Shown in pieces: positions 6,984 to 15,885 of a stretch of DNA of 38,710 nt (its first letter is position 1; each line of letters opens with the position of its first letter). Under the pieces are notes generated by a model, which was given only the letters and a program-made list of their open reading frames with translations, was not told the DNA's origin and searched no databases. Location: contig JAQWBM010000013.1 of NCBI GenBank assembly GCA_028706405.1, positions 5,188 through 43,897 on the forward strand, written 5' to 3'. Origin of the DNA: Eubacteriales bacterium. Lineage in GTDB: Bacteria > Bacillota > Clostridia > Peptostreptococcales > Anaerovoracaceae. A program made the translations under genes and the position numbers.

Positions 6984-8975
6984 ATGAAAAAGAATGATAG
7001 ATTGCTGAAATTCAAGGAGGATTATCAAGCTGCCCTCATGGCATACGAAGAGGACAGAGCGAGCTTTGAACTGTGGCAATCACAATACGATGGCGTGATG
7101 CAACCGGCGCAAGGTAGACAAGTGGAGACGCTGTTCAATTTCTCCAAGGAATTAATCGAATCACAAATTGATTCCAATGTCCCCACGCCGAAGGTAGAGG
7201 CAGACGTTCCGACAGAGCGAAACAAACAGCTCGCAATGACCGCCGAGAAGATGCTGAGGGAAGAAATAAAACGGCTGAAATTCCGACAAGAGAACGACGA
7301 GGACGAACGGACGGTCAAGATACACGGCGGGAGTTTGAGGTTAATCGAGTGGGACAATTCAAAGAAAACACATAACACGGTGGGGGCGAGCAACTCATTA
7401 CTGATTCATCCATTACAGTATATTCCGCAAGAGGGAGTATATCGGCAGAAGCTGATGGACTATCAATTCGTGACCTTTGAAAAGACCAAGACCATGATCA
7501 AAGCGCAATATGGTAAAGATGTCGAGCTCGAAGGGGTAGACCCACAGACAGCAGAACCGACCCAATCGGACGAAACCGTTACCCAGGTTGTTTGTTATTA
7601 CAAGAACACAAAGGGCAACATCGGTGTGTTCTCATGGGCGGGCGACACCGTTCTTATAGACGACGACGAATACAACGCACGAGGGAATCAAGTGTGCAGA
7701 AAATGTGGCGAGACAAAACCGCAAGGCGAGAATGTATGTCGGTGCGGATCAAGGAGATGGGAGAAGCGAAGCCTTAACCACGAGGAGCTGACAGAAGATA
7801 TTGTAAGGACAGACGGCTCCATCATTCCTGCTATGAGCCTAGCGTTAAATGACGATGGTACACCAAAGTTAAGGGATGTGGAGGAACCCGTGTACGAATC
7901 CGATATGTACGGCAGTATGTACCCTGCGTATGACTTGATGCTCGATGAGCAGATGAATCCTATAGGGGAAGCCCCAAGGACGCAGACGGTGCAAAGAACA
8001 TATGAGGAGCCGACTAAGTTGCCGTATTACACACCGAAGTCATGGCCTTTATGTGTCAGGAAGAATGTCTCAAAGCATAAAAGCGTACTGGGAGATTCGG
8101 ATTGCGAGGCGATAAGGATTCCGCAAGACAAAGCCAACAAGGTATCGACAAGAATCATCGAGAAAAGCGAAGATGCGGGATGCTATTTAACGAAGCCGAA
8201 AGACTTAAACTTCAACTTCGGGAACCAAAGAAGGCAGATTATAGAGCTCACAGACCCATCGCAGGCGAATATGGTACAAGCGGTAGAGTTAAAATTTGAT
8301 CCGAGCGGCGACATTATGCTTGTCAATCAGTATTACCAATGGGCGAAATCAATCCTCGGAATCAACGACACATCGCAAGGCAAGCCCGACTCCACAGCAC
8401 AGTCAGGGAAAGCAAAGGAAATCCAAGTATCACGAGCAATGGGTCGTCAGCAGTCAAAAGTCGAGATGAAGAACGAGTTTTACGCTGATTGTTACCGAGT
8501 GATGTTCGAGTATATGCTTGCTTACGCCGATGAGCCGAGGGAATATTCCTCCCAAAACGATGAGGGCGAAGAAGAAATCATAACCTTTAACAGATATGAC
8601 TTCTTGGAGCAAGATGAGTACGGGAATTGGTACTACAACGACGAATTTACATTTACAGTTGATTCACAAGGGAGCGCACAGGAGAACCGCCAATATGTGT
8701 TAGAGGTGATGGAGAAAGACTTCTCGCAAGGCTTATACGGTGATCCACAAGACCCCGAGACGATGCTGAATCTTTGGAAGGACCGGGAGTCAATGAACTA
8801 TCCCAACGCCAAACGCCAAGTCGCAAGATGGCAAAGGAAGGTCGAGGAGATGAAGAAGGTCAAAGAGGAAATGCAGGCACTCCAACTTGAAATCAACAAG
8901 ATGAAAATGGAGACACCGCCCGAGGGGCAGAGTGTTGATTTGCCGCCCGAAGTGACGGGAGGTGTACCTATATGA
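6984..8975 (+). CDS. Portal protein with an inserted zinc-ribbon
   Basis: 663 residues; ATG with TAGGAGGGCG upstream. The position directly after TerL and the all-through helical/beta mix (N-terminal YEEDRASFELWQSQYDG, then a long C-terminal helix ending in EEMQALQLEINKM) mark it as the dodecameric portal through which DNA enters the head. It is large for a portal, as in podoviruses. C238, C241, C252 and C254 form a CxxC...CxC knuckle that looks like a zinc-ribbon insertion in a loop. The stop overlaps the next start (ATGATAA). Family assignment rests on context plus general sequence character. Confidence 0.82.
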   Translation: MKKNDRLLKFKEDYQAALMAYEEDRASFELWQSQYDGVMQPAQGRQVETLFNFSKELIESQIDSNVPTPKVEADVPTERNKQLAMTAEKMLREEIKRLKFRQENDEDERTVKIHGGSLRLIEWDNSKKTHNTVGASNSLLIHPLQYIPQEGVYRQKLMDYQFVTFEKTKTMIKAQYGKDVELEGVDPQTAEPTQSDETVTQVVCYYKNTKGNIGVFSWAGDTVLIDDDEYNARGNQVCRKCGETKPQGENVCRCGSRRWEKRSLNHEELTEDIVRTDGSIIPAMSLALNDDGTPKLRDVEEPVYESDMYGSMYPAYDLMLDEQMNPIGEAPRTQTVQRTYEEPTKLPYYTPKSWPLCVRKNVSKHKSVLGDSDCEAIRIPQDKANKVSTRIIEKSEDAGCYLTKPKDLNFNFGNQRRQIIELTDPSQANMVQAVELKFDPSGDIMLVNQYYQWAKSILGINDTSQGKPDSTAQSGKAKEIQVSRAMGRQQSKVEMKNEFYADCYRVMFEYMLAYADEPREYSSQNDEGEEEIITFNRYDFLEQDEYGNWYYNDEFTFTVDSQGSAQENRQYVLEVMEKDFSQGLYGDPQDPETMLNLWKDRESMNYPNAKRQVARWQRKVEEMKKVKEEMQALQLEINKMKMETPPEGQSVDLPPEVTGGVPI

Positions 8976-9157
8976 TAAAACACACTCTTAGACGGCTCAA
9001 GGAAGCCGTACAGCGGAGAAAACAGATACTCGCAACCCGTGATTGCGACAATTGCGCAAAGCGCGGAAGAATGGATTGTCCTAATTCGTTCTTCTGTTAT
9101 GCAACGGAAGATAAACCCTATTGGGTTGGAAAGGAGAGAGCGCATGATTTGTCCTAA
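8972..9157 (+). CDS. Small Cys-rich protein, translationally coupled to the portal
   Basis: 61 residues; its ATG overlaps the portal stop by 4 bases. A basic N-terminus (RRLKEAVQRRK) precedes CDNCAKRGRMDCPNSFFC, a four-Cys pattern likely to bind zinc. Several phages carry such small knuckle proteins next to structural genes without known function. It starts a run of four consecutive Cys-rich genes before the scaffold. Confidence 0.68.
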   Translation: MIKHTLRRLKEAVQRRKQILATRDCDNCAKRGRMDCPNSFFCYATEDKPYWVGKERAHDLS

Positions 9158-9335
9158 TTGCAACAACGCAGTGATATTGAGCCATGTCACATCAACAACC
9201 GAAATTGAGACCGGTGAGACAACAACACATTATTATTACACTTGCCTTGACCCAAGATGCCCGAGTTACCTAAAAGTAATCAACGGCAGCGAGGAGGGGA
9301 AAGAGGCGGAGATAAGGGAGAAGAAGGAATCCTGA
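9144..9335 (+). CDS. Small zinc-ribbon protein
   Basis: 63 residues from the ATG at 9144, chosen because AAAGGAGAGAG lies just before it; an upstream in-frame start at 9039 would bury it in the previous gene. It opens ICPNCNNAV and later has CLDPRCPSYL, giving two Cys pairs of a zinc ribbon with a short beta segment (THYYYT) between. It overlaps the end of the preceding gene by 14 bases. Function unknown. Confidence 0.68.
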   Translation: MICPNCNNAVILSHVTSTTEIETGETTTHYYYTCLDPRCPSYLKVINGSEEGKEAEIREKKES

Positions 9336-9349
9336 AAGGAGAGCCAAAA

Positions 9350-9667
9350 ATGAGCCAATTTACATCACTATACACGAAAATCCAAGAAAAAGGATATGCC
9401 ACAGCAGAAGAAGGGCAGAGACTGCACGAACTCGAAATTGAGGAAAGAAATGAGTTCATGCAAGCGGTGCAAAACGGCGCTGTTTTAGATTTAATCAAAG
9501 GAACGTCAGAGCATATCTGTGAAGACAACGAAATGTACGGAACGGCGATGGAATCTAAAATATACAAGGGAGGGGATAAATGGTATTTATCTCTGGACTG
9601 CGGTGAATGCGTTACCGAAATATGTTACTGCCCTTACTGCGGCGAGGAATTAGAGGGCAGCCTATGA
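9350..9667 (+). CDS. Small protein with C-terminal CxxC zinc knuckle
   Basis: 105 residues from the ATG at 9350, preceded by AAAGGAGAG. The N-terminal half is helical (YTKIQEKGYATAEEGQRLHELEIEERNEF). The C-terminal part has CGECVTEICYCPYCGEELEG, with Cys pairs suited to one zinc ion. Its stop overlaps the next ATG (ATGA). Not recognised beyond this. Confidence 0.65.
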   Translation: MSQFTSLYTKIQEKGYATAEEGQRLHELEIEERNEFMQAVQNGAVLDLIKGTSEHICEDNEMYGTAMESKIYKGGDKWYLSLDCGECVTEICYCPYCGEELEGSL

Positions 9668-9783
9668 TGAAATGGATCACTTGCCCCAACTGCGGCAAGA
9701 AGCTATGCAGGGCAGACGCTAAAGGGATTTTATACTTTTGGTGTAAGCGTTGCAAGAAAGAAGTAGAAGTTATAACTGAATAG
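9664..9783 (+). CDS. Com-like / cysteine-rich KTR-type zinc-ribbon microprotein
   Basis: 39 residues; the ATG overlaps the previous stop as ATGA. It has WITCPNCGKKLCRAD, then FWCKRCKKEVEV: two CxxC pairs with basic residues around the second pair. This closely resembles phage Mu Com, which binds mRNA to allow translation of the Mom DNA-modification protein, and also the cysteine-rich KTR family of Firmicutes phages. No mom-like gene is adjacent. An RNA- or DNA-binding role is an inference from the family. A terminator follows 8 bases after the stop. Confidence 0.7.
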   Translation: MMKWITCPNCGKKLCRADAKGILYFWCKRCKKEVEVITE

Positions 9784-9791
9784 AGCCAATG

Positions 9792-9825
9792 AGCCACTTA
9801 TTCCTAACGGAGTAGGTGGCTTTTT
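9792..9825 (+). terminator. Intrinsic terminator before the scaffold gene
   Basis: A 13-bp stem with two G-T pairs, AGCCACTTATTCC (9792-9804) with GGAGTAGGTGGCT (9809-9821), has a four-base loop and a TTTT tail. It ends the packaging/portal/zinc-ribbon segment and may set capsid gene levels. Confidence 0.85.
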
Positions 9826-9859
9826 ATATTTTGCAAACCACAGCAAAGGAGAAGGAATT

Positions 9860-10732
9860 ATGAAATTTAAGAGAGAACCATATCTCGAAGCAGACGACGG
9901 CGGCGGAGCAGGGGACATTGCGCCCGAAGAAATCGAAATCGACGGAGAAATCGAAATCGACGGAGAAATCGAAGTTGATGAAGAACCCGAGGAAACTCCC
10001 GACGAGCCTACACCACAGGCGATAAAAGTCAAGTACAACCACGAAGAAATGGAAGTGCCGTATGAAGAAGCGGTTATCCATATTCAAAAGGGGATGAACT
10101 ATGACAAGGCGGTTGAACGGGCAAAGAGCGAGGCGTTAGCGGAAGCGGAAAGAAGGCAACAGATGTTCGACGACCTTTTCGCGAGGACCATCAAAGGCGA
10201 GCTAAGCCCGTACACGGGCAAGCCAATCGAATCCTATGATGACTTCATGGACTGGACGAAGGCAGAAGAAGCAAGACAGCTGGAAGATGCCGGGCTTTCA
10301 CCCGACTTCATAGAGAAAGCTATCGCAAGCAATCCTCTGATTCAGCAGGCAGCGGCAATTGTGCACCAAAACACGGAGATGCAGAAAAGAATCGCCGCAG
10401 ACAGAGAAGTCGCGGAAATCCAAAAGCTGAACCCGAAAATCAAGACGATAGAGGACTTGTTCGCTGAAAGAAAGAGCGACGAGGTTTTCAACGCACTTGT
10501 GCAGGGCGGTATGCCCTTATCAAAGGCATATGAGGCGGTAGCAAGGATTCCGCAGAAAAAAGAAGATTCCAAATCACACTTAAAGAGCATGGGCGGCGGC
10601 AACGCAGGCGGTGCGGGGGAAAAAGAGATACCCGGAAATCTAATCGAGTTTTGGGGGGATTCATTCCCGGACGACACTCCTGCACAGCTGAGAACCCGCT
10701 ATAACAACTCATTGAAAACACAAGGAGAGTGA
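9860..10732 (+). CDS. Scaffolding-type protein
   Basis: 290 residues; ATG with AAGGAGAAGG upstream. An acidic N-terminus carries a short tandem repeat (EIEIDG twice, then EIEVDEEPEE), followed by a mostly helical body (AKSEALAEAERRQQMF; EEARQLEDAGL) and a loose Gly-rich C-terminal region. An acidic, helical protein encoded between portal and decoration/capsid genes is typical of phage scaffolds, which guide capsid assembly and then leave or are cut. Its fit is by position and composition. Confidence 0.75.
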   Translation: MKFKREPYLEADDGGGAGDIAPEEIEIDGEIEIDGEIEVDEEPEETPDEPTPQAIKVKYNHEEMEVPYEEAVIHIQKGMNYDKAVERAKSEALAEAERRQQMFDDLFARTIKGELSPYTGKPIESYDDFMDWTKAEEARQLEDAGLSPDFIEKAIASNPLIQQAAAIVHQNTEMQKRIAADREVAEIQKLNPKIKTIEDLFAERKSDEVFNALVQGGMPLSKAYEAVARIPQKKEDSKSHLKSMGGGNAGGAGEKEIPGNLIEFWGDSFPDDTPAQLRTRYNNSLKTQGE

Positions 10733-10736
10733 AAAA

Positions 10737-11138
10737 ATGTTTATATTCAATCGTTCATTGTCCGGAGAGAACTTCCAGACAATCAGAGAACTACCCACAA
10801 CGGCACAGGAAACATATGTCGCCGGGGAAGGGCTTGTGGTGACTACCGGAGCACTGACAAAGGTCGGGGCAACCGCAAAGCCCGAGTACATTGCGGCGGC
10901 TAATTATGTCGCACCTGTGGAAGGGCAGAAAGAGTTGCCCGTTTATCCCGTACTCCCGCATCACGAGTACGAGACAACCTTTGCGGCAGACGCTTCAGCG
11001 GTAACAGAAGGGTCAAAGGTAACAATCCACACCGACGGAGCGCAGATTACGGCGACCGGTACAAACGGAGTGGCAACAATCGTTAGAAAATTAGGCACAG
11101 GAGCAGAGGGGACCAAGGCTCTTGTGAGATTCATTTAA
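10737..11138 (+). CDS. Head decoration-like protein
   Basis: 133 residues; ATG with AAGGAGAGTG upstream, 4 bases after the scaffold stop. The sequence is rich in Ala, Thr, Val and Gly with predicted beta strands (ETYVAGEGLVVTTGALTK; KVTIHTDGAQITATG). Small beta proteins encoded immediately before the major capsid gene are often lambda gpD-like decoration proteins that stabilise the expanded head. Assignment is by position and composition only. Confidence 0.62.
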   Translation: MFIFNRSLSGENFQTIRELPTTAQETYVAGEGLVVTTGALTKVGATAKPEYIAAANYVAPVEGQKELPVYPVLPHHEYETTFAADASAVTEGSKVTIHTDGAQITATGTNGVATIVRKLGTGAEGTKALVRFI

Positions 11139-11151
11139 GGAGGGCTGAATA

Positions 11152-12156
11152 ATGGCAGGAGTAGTATTTAGTAAACTTTCCGGCAAGAATGATTCCACAT
11201 TCAAAGCGGTTGAGGGACTTTTGACCGAGATCATCAAAGATGTGGACACCGGGAAAACAAAAGACGATGAAGTGCTAAACGCAATTTTCAATGTCAAGAA
11301 ATCAAAGAAATTCGGAGAAAGAGCCGGCGGACTTACGGAGTTTTCAGACTTCCAGTTTGTTCCGGAAGGCGGGGAAGCTGTATCTGACGAGATCGAAGAA
11401 GGATTCGGCAAGCTGATCGAGCATCTGCAAGTCTTGAAGGACTTCAAAACTACAAAGGCGATGGTGGACGACAACAGGCTTGACGATGCAAGACTTGCGG
11501 CGGCCAACTTCGCGAGGTCTTATAAGCGGACGAAGCTCAATTATGCTACGGCTTATCTTGTGGCAGAGGGTGCTACATTCACCTTCGGCGGCAAGACACT
11601 CGACAGAACAACAGGCGATGCCAAAGCATTGTTCGCAACCGACCACCCGGGCAAGAGGTCCGGTGTAGCGGCACAGTCGAATGTGTTCACAAACGCGCTG
11701 GGAACTGATGTTCATATGCTCAACAGACTTGCGAATATCGGCAGAAACTTCAAGAACGAATCAGGCAATATCTTGGGTTACACCTTCGACACAATCATCA
11801 TCCCGGGTAACTGTCCGGAGCTTGAAGAAGTCTGCAACAGAATCATCGGAACAGCGGGGGTTGTGGGGAACGCAAACAACGACATCAACACCCAAAAGGG
11901 CAAATGGAGGTTGATTGTCAACCACAGATGGGAAGCCGCAGCAGGCACGAATCCGTACATGCTTCAATCCAGTGAAGCCAACAAAGAATTAAGGGGCCTT
12001 ATGTTCTACAACAGGACACCGCTTGATGTAGCGAACGAAATCGACATCAAGACCAGGAACCTTGTCTGGAACGGGTACGGCAGATTCTCCGTAGGGAGTT
12101 ACAACTGGAGATGCCAGATTTTGGGAGGAGCGCAGGCAGGCACAACATTAACTTAG
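11152..12156 (+). CDS. Major capsid protein
   Basis: 334 residues; ATG with AAGGAGGG upstream. It opens with a helical arm (KLSGKNDSTFKAVEGLLTEIIKDV) and later has FATDHPGKRSGVAAQSNVF and a C-terminal NLVWNGYGRFSVGSYNWR, a pattern seen in Mu gpT-like/HK97-fold capsid proteins. Length, position after scaffold and decoration genes, a strong ribosome site and a strong terminator right after it fit the most abundant virion protein. Confidence 0.85.
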   Translation: MAGVVFSKLSGKNDSTFKAVEGLLTEIIKDVDTGKTKDDEVLNAIFNVKKSKKFGERAGGLTEFSDFQFVPEGGEAVSDEIEEGFGKLIEHLQVLKDFKTTKAMVDDNRLDDARLAAANFARSYKRTKLNYATAYLVAEGATFTFGGKTLDRTTGDAKALFATDHPGKRSGVAAQSNVFTNALGTDVHMLNRLANIGRNFKNESGNILGYTFDTIIIPGNCPELEEVCNRIIGTAGVVGNANNDINTQKGKWRLIVNHRWEAAAGTNPYMLQSSEANKELRGLMFYNRTPLDVANEIDIKTRNLVWNGYGRFSVGSYNWRCQILGGAQAGTTLT

Positions 12157-12163
12157 CGGTTTA

Positions 12164-12194
12164 GGGCAATCTTTCGGGGTTGCCCCTTTTTTTT
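12164..12194 (+). terminator. Strong terminator after the capsid gene
   Basis: GGGCAA (12164-12169) pairs with TTGCCC (12180-12185) and is followed by an unbroken run of eight T (12187-12194). Confidence 0.88.
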
Positions 12195-12208
12195 GGAAAG
12201 GAAACATT

Positions 12209-12574
12209 ATGTATAAAATTGGCGATGTCACCATCATCGATGGCGAAAAGAGGAAAGTAACGGGCTTTTGTCTTGTGGGCGGTGTATCTTACCCGAATAC
12301 CGAGCCGACAGGCGATGCGGTAACGGTCGAAGGAGAAACGCGTGAGGATAAACTCCGCAAAGAACTTGAAGAAAAAGTCAGAGCGGAGATTTTAGCGGAT
12401 ATGCAGGCGGACCCCGGCACGGAAGAAACCCCGCCCGAAGATGAGGGCAAAGACCCGAATCTTTCAAAGAATCTCAACTGTCAGTATTGCGGGAGAGAGT
12501 GTGGCTCACCGGTAGGCCTTATGAGCCATGAAAAAGCCTGCAAGATGAATCCCGAAAACGGAGGTGAAAAATAA
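12209..12574 (+). CDS. Small structural-region protein with C-terminal C2H2-like finger
   Basis: 121 residues; ATG with GAAAGGAAAC upstream. A short beta N-terminal part (VTIIDGEKRKVTGFCLVGG) is followed by a long acidic coiled linker (REDKLRKELEEKVRAEIL) and a C-terminal CQYCGRECGSPVGLMSHEKAC, close to a C2H2 zinc finger. It lies between capsid and connector genes where head-completion proteins are usual, but the finger suggests binding to DNA or protein. Its stop overlaps the next start by one base (TAATG). Confidence 0.65.
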   Translation: MYKIGDVTIIDGEKRKVTGFCLVGGVSYPNTEPTGDAVTVEGETREDKLRKELEEKVRAEILADMQADPGTEETPPEDEGKDPNLSKNLNCQYCGRECGSPVGLMSHEKACKMNPENGGEK

Positions 12575-12930
12575 TGACCGAACCAACAAGATTCACAAAT
12601 TTAGAGGTAGCCGAGAGCGTAAAAGCACCAACATTCACGGTGAAAGCTATGATCGCCGGAGCAACGGCAGTTGAGAAAGCCGATAGTTACGCTTTGGCGG
12701 CAGCAGAGAAAAACACGCTGATTAAATGCGAAATGACGGCCGCATCTAAGGTATTGACACTCGGACTTCCCGAAGGGCAGATGGCGGTTGTAAAGAATGT
12801 CGGAGCAACCAACGCATTTACAGTCAAGAACATTGCGACAGACACGGGAACATCCCTTGCGGTAGGCAAAAGCCTTTTGGTTTTCGCTGGCAAGGCGAAA
12901 GACACAAATGTGGTTATCGCATTAGACTAG
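12574..12930 (+). CDS. Small beta-rich protein, possible head fibre or decoration
   Basis: 118 residues; ATG in TAATG with GGAGGTGAAAA upstream. Composition is Ala/Val/Thr-rich with likely beta strands: KVLTLGLPEGQMAVVKNVGATNAFTV is followed by GTSLAVGKSLLVFAGKAKD. Such short repetitive beta proteins in this position are often head fibres or capsid accessory proteins. No catalytic motif is visible. A GNRA-loop hairpin overlaps its stop codon. Confidence 0.6.
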   Translation: MTEPTRFTNLEVAESVKAPTFTVKAMIAGATAVEKADSYALAAAEKNTLIKCEMTAASKVLTLGLPEGQMAVVKNVGATNAFTVKNIATDTGTSLAVGKSLLVFAGKAKDTNVVIALD

Positions 12931-12944
12931 GGGCGCAAGCCCCT
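12929..12944 (+). terminator. GCAA-tetraloop hairpin at the stop codon
   Basis: AGGGGC (12929-12934) pairs with GCCCCT (12939-12944) around a GCAA loop. It overlaps the TAG stop and is followed by TTCTGT rather than a full T-run, so it may be a weak terminator or an mRNA-stabilising hairpin. Confidence 0.5.
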
Positions 12945-13004
12945 TCTGTCGCACTTTGAAAGATTCATCCGGGGCAGTACCGAGGGAGTGCGCAAGGAGG
13001 AAGT

Positions 13005-13088
13005 ATGGAACTGTTAAAGGAATGGGTTGAAAGACTTGGCTTGCAAGAATGGCGCATTAAGCTTGTAACGGACTGCAAACTGGCTTGA
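13005..13088 (+). pseudogene. Truncated remnant of a small phage protein (27 residues)
   Basis: AAGGAGG lies just before an ATG at 13005, and the short frame reads ELLKEWVERLGLQEWRIKLV before stopping at 13088. From memory it resembles the N-terminus of a longer clostridial-phage protein with a metallopeptidase-like body (LKEWVKKL-LQDWRIKL type), so I read it as the stub of a deleted gene. It could also be a true microprotein, because the ribosome site is good and the next gene's own site follows directly. Confidence 0.4.
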
Positions 13089-13103
13089 AAGGAGAGTGAT
13101 TAA

Positions 13104-14027
13104 ATGCTGTGGAAGGATATAAAACTTGCGACACTTAAAAAGATAGACCCGTCAATCACAAGTTTAGCACCGACAAGGAACACGAAGGACTATCTCAACG
13201 CGATGGTAGAAACCACGAACAGAGGACTTCAGGATTTGTCGACGGCGGGAAAGTATATCACAAAGAAAATCATCATCACGCAAGGGAAGATAAAGAACAT
13301 TCTCCCGATGCCTTTATACATGATGAACATTTACCAACATATCAAAGACGATACTGCATACTCGGCAGACGGTGCGCTTGCGTATTATTTTGAAGTGGAC
13401 GGCACAGCAACAGTTGAGATTAAAGTCGGCGGCGTGGTTGTGGAGACGCTATCGCCTATTGGGCGAGGGTTTAAGGCTTTCAAGGGCATTATATCCAATC
13501 CCGAAGGAAAGACTGCTGAAATCGTGTTCAGAGGCTCGTACCCGTATCAGTATCGCAACATTGCACTCTACGATGCCGTATTCGAGCAAGAAGAAGATAT
13601 ATGGGAGTATCTATCCGAAAAAAGGTACGACCTGCGAGAACTGACAGAGGACTTTTATAGGCTTGTCACGACCGACCTTGTTTTGCAGTCGGGATTCAAT
13701 GAACGAAGATATGAAAAGACCTCCGAATATTATTGGGAGGGCGATTCTGTTTTAGTCTTGAACGGTCAACAACACGGCGAATGGATCGTGCATTATTATG
13801 CTTACCCGAAAGAAGTAACAACAGAAACACAAGACAATGACGACATCGAGCTTGACCCGGAAGTGGCAAAGCTCCTTGCAGTTTATAACGCTGCCGAACT
13901 GATGGAAGATGAGGACATCGGGAAAGCACAGTATTTCCGCGAACAATACGAAGCGGGCAAGGCACAATTAAACCCATCACAAAACCTCGGGCAGAGAGCA
14001 ACCTTTGTCGATGCGAACGGATGGTGA
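13104..14027 (+). CDS. Head-tail adaptor/connector-like protein
   Basis: 307 residues; ATG preceded by AAAGGAGAG. The first 50 residues are helical (YLNAMVETTNRGLQDLSTAGKY). A middle part (about 60-165) looks like a beta sandwich (YYFEVDGTATVEIKVGGVVV). The C-terminal part returns to helices (DPEVAKLLAVYNAAELMEDED ... REQYEAGKAQL). A helical adaptor with an inserted beta domain, encoded after capsid genes and before the tail hub, fits a podovirus connector ring. Name by context; no decisive motif. Confidence 0.62.
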   Translation: MLWKDIKLATLKKIDPSITSLAPTRNTKDYLNAMVETTNRGLQDLSTAGKYITKKIIITQGKIKNILPMPLYMMNIYQHIKDDTAYSADGALAYYFEVDGTATVEIKVGGVVVETLSPIGRGFKAFKGIISNPEGKTAEIVFRGSYPYQYRNIALYDAVFEQEEDIWEYLSEKRYDLRELTEDFYRLVTTDLVLQSGFNERRYEKTSEYYWEGDSVLVLNGQQHGEWIVHYYAYPKEVTTETQDNDDIELDPEVAKLLAVYNAAELMEDEDIGKAQYFREQYEAGKAQLNPSQNLGQRATFVDANGW

Positions 14028-14031
14028 TTAA

Positions 14032-15873
14032 ATGGCTAAGTTTTCGAGGGTAAAATCGCCCGAAACGAAAGAAATCCACATTGAAGGGTTCAGAGGGATT
14101 GATTTGCGGAACGCCCCTTACAATGTCGCGGAGGGGAGATCGCCGTACTGTCCCAACATGATAAGGGAGACGAAGGGTGTAAACAAAAAGAGGTACGGCT
14201 ATCAGACAATAACGGAATATGACGGCCGGATAAACGGTGCGCACATCTTGAAAGGCGAGGAAGAAAAGTTACTCATCCACGCCGGCACAAAGATATACGA
14301 GGGCGAAACCGTTCTGTATGAGGGTGCCGGCGACCATTTCTCAATCAGTCGCCAAGTCAGAGGGAAACTCTACATATTGGACGGGCTTAACTATCTTGTC
14401 TATGACGGCACGGAAGTTAAAAAGGTATCGGAAGATGCTTATATCCCGACAATCATCATCGCAAGACTTCATAACGGCGGCGGCGAAACATTGGAGCCGG
14501 TCAACTTAATCCAACCGAAACGGATTGAACGATTCACAGGCGACAACACAAATAAAACATTTCAGTTAACCGCAACCAATATCGACGATGACGAAGTGAC
14601 AATCAGAAGCCTTCAGACAAACGGGACATTCTCTGATTTGGTTGAGGGTACGGACTTTACGGTAAACCGCACGCTCGGAACATTCACGCTCAATGCGGTA
14701 GCGCAAACCCCCGTTGTGGGCGAGGACAATCTATATGTGACATACTCAAAAACCGTCGCAGGCTATGCCGACAGGATAGCACTTTGCGATATGTCAATCT
14801 TGTACGGATTGAACGGGGAGCGGAACATAATGATTGTTACTGGTAACCCGGCACTCGTTCACTATGACTGGTATTCAAAGGCAGACGATCCGACATACTT
14901 TGGGGATATTTGGTATTCGGTCGTGGGTCAAGATTCATCGAAGATAATCAACTATGCGATTATTAACGATAAGTTAGCGACATTAAAGGACGACAAGGGG
15001 ACAGATTCAACGATTATACGGTCGTTTGAGTACACAGATGGCAGGCTTGTCCTGACCTCAAAGGGCAGTTTCCAAGCAGGCGGTGCGCTGGGGAAATATT
15101 CCTTTGCATCGTTTGATAACGAGCCTTTATATCTGACGGTCGAGAAGAACATATCGGCAATCACGCCGTCCGATGTTTTAGGAGAAAGGTTCTCGCAAGA
15201 AAGAAGCTATTACATCTCAACGGCACTCGCAAAAGAAGAAAACCTTGAAGAAGGGTATGCGGTTGTGTTTGAGGGTTTTTACATGATAGCGGTCGGCGAT
15301 AAAATATATATTCTCGACAGCTACCAACCCGTATATGAAAAGAATACGCCGTACAGTAACAGGCAATATGAGTGTTATCTGTGGGAGGGTATCGGGGCGA
15401 GGATGTTGTTTGTGCATGACGATTATTTGCACTTTGGCACGAACGACGGGAAGGTCAAAAGGTTTTACAACGACAGCGACGCAAAATATCGAGACGATGA
15501 AGAACTGTTCCCATGTTGGTTTGACACCTTTGAAATTTACGGCACAAGCATGGAGCTTAAAAAGACCTTCAAGCATATTGCGGTACTCTTGGCTTCTTAC
15601 ATTCGGACAGGCTGCAGGATATGGTTCAAGATAGATGGGATTTGGGAGCTGTTTTTCGATTATGACGAAACGGCTAACTTTTTAGATTTCAGCGATATAG
15701 ATTTTTCAAAATTCACCTTCAGGACAGACGACACCCCAACGGTGGTGGGCGGCAAAATGAAAATAAAGAAGGTGCTCCACACGCAGATAAGATTTGAGAA
15801 CTCGAAAGATGAGGCGTTCGGTCTTTACGGTGCAGTATTAAAATACACGGACGGCGGAGAGTACATCAAATAG
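14032..15873 (+). CDS. Large beta-propeller-like tail hub/nozzle protein
   Basis: 613 residues; ATG 4 bases after the adaptor stop. It starts with an RSPYCPNMIRETKGVNKKRYGY segment after a short lead, like the P22 gp10 type of tail-closure (nozzle) proteins, and then shows repeated beta blades (GEEEKLLIHAGTKIYEG; GKLYILDGLNYLVYDGTEV; NERNIMIVTG-like; DKIYILDSYQPVYEKN). It probably forms the short-tail tube tip on which the fibre protein encoded next is mounted. Assignment by repeats and position. Confidence 0.6.
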   Translation: MAKFSRVKSPETKEIHIEGFRGIDLRNAPYNVAEGRSPYCPNMIRETKGVNKKRYGYQTITEYDGRINGAHILKGEEEKLLIHAGTKIYEGETVLYEGAGDHFSISRQVRGKLYILDGLNYLVYDGTEVKKVSEDAYIPTIIIARLHNGGGETLEPVNLIQPKRIERFTGDNTNKTFQLTATNIDDDEVTIRSLQTNGTFSDLVEGTDFTVNRTLGTFTLNAVAQTPVVGEDNLYVTYSKTVAGYADRIALCDMSILYGLNGERNIMIVTGNPALVHYDWYSKADDPTYFGDIWYSVVGQDSSKIINYAIINDKLATLKDDKGTDSTIIRSFEYTDGRLVLTSKGSFQAGGALGKYSFASFDNEPLYLTVEKNISAITPSDVLGERFSQERSYYISTALAKEENLEEGYAVVFEGFYMIAVGDKIYILDSYQPVYEKNTPYSNRQYECYLWEGIGARMLFVHDDYLHFGTNDGKVKRFYNDSDAKYRDDEELFPCWFDTFEIYGTSMELKKTFKHIAVLLASYIRTGCRIWFKIDGIWELFFDYDETANFLDFSDIDFSKFTFRTDDTPTVVGGKMKIKKVLHTQIRFENSKDEAFGLYGAVLKYTDGGEYIK

Positions 15874-15885
15874 AAGGGAGAAAAT

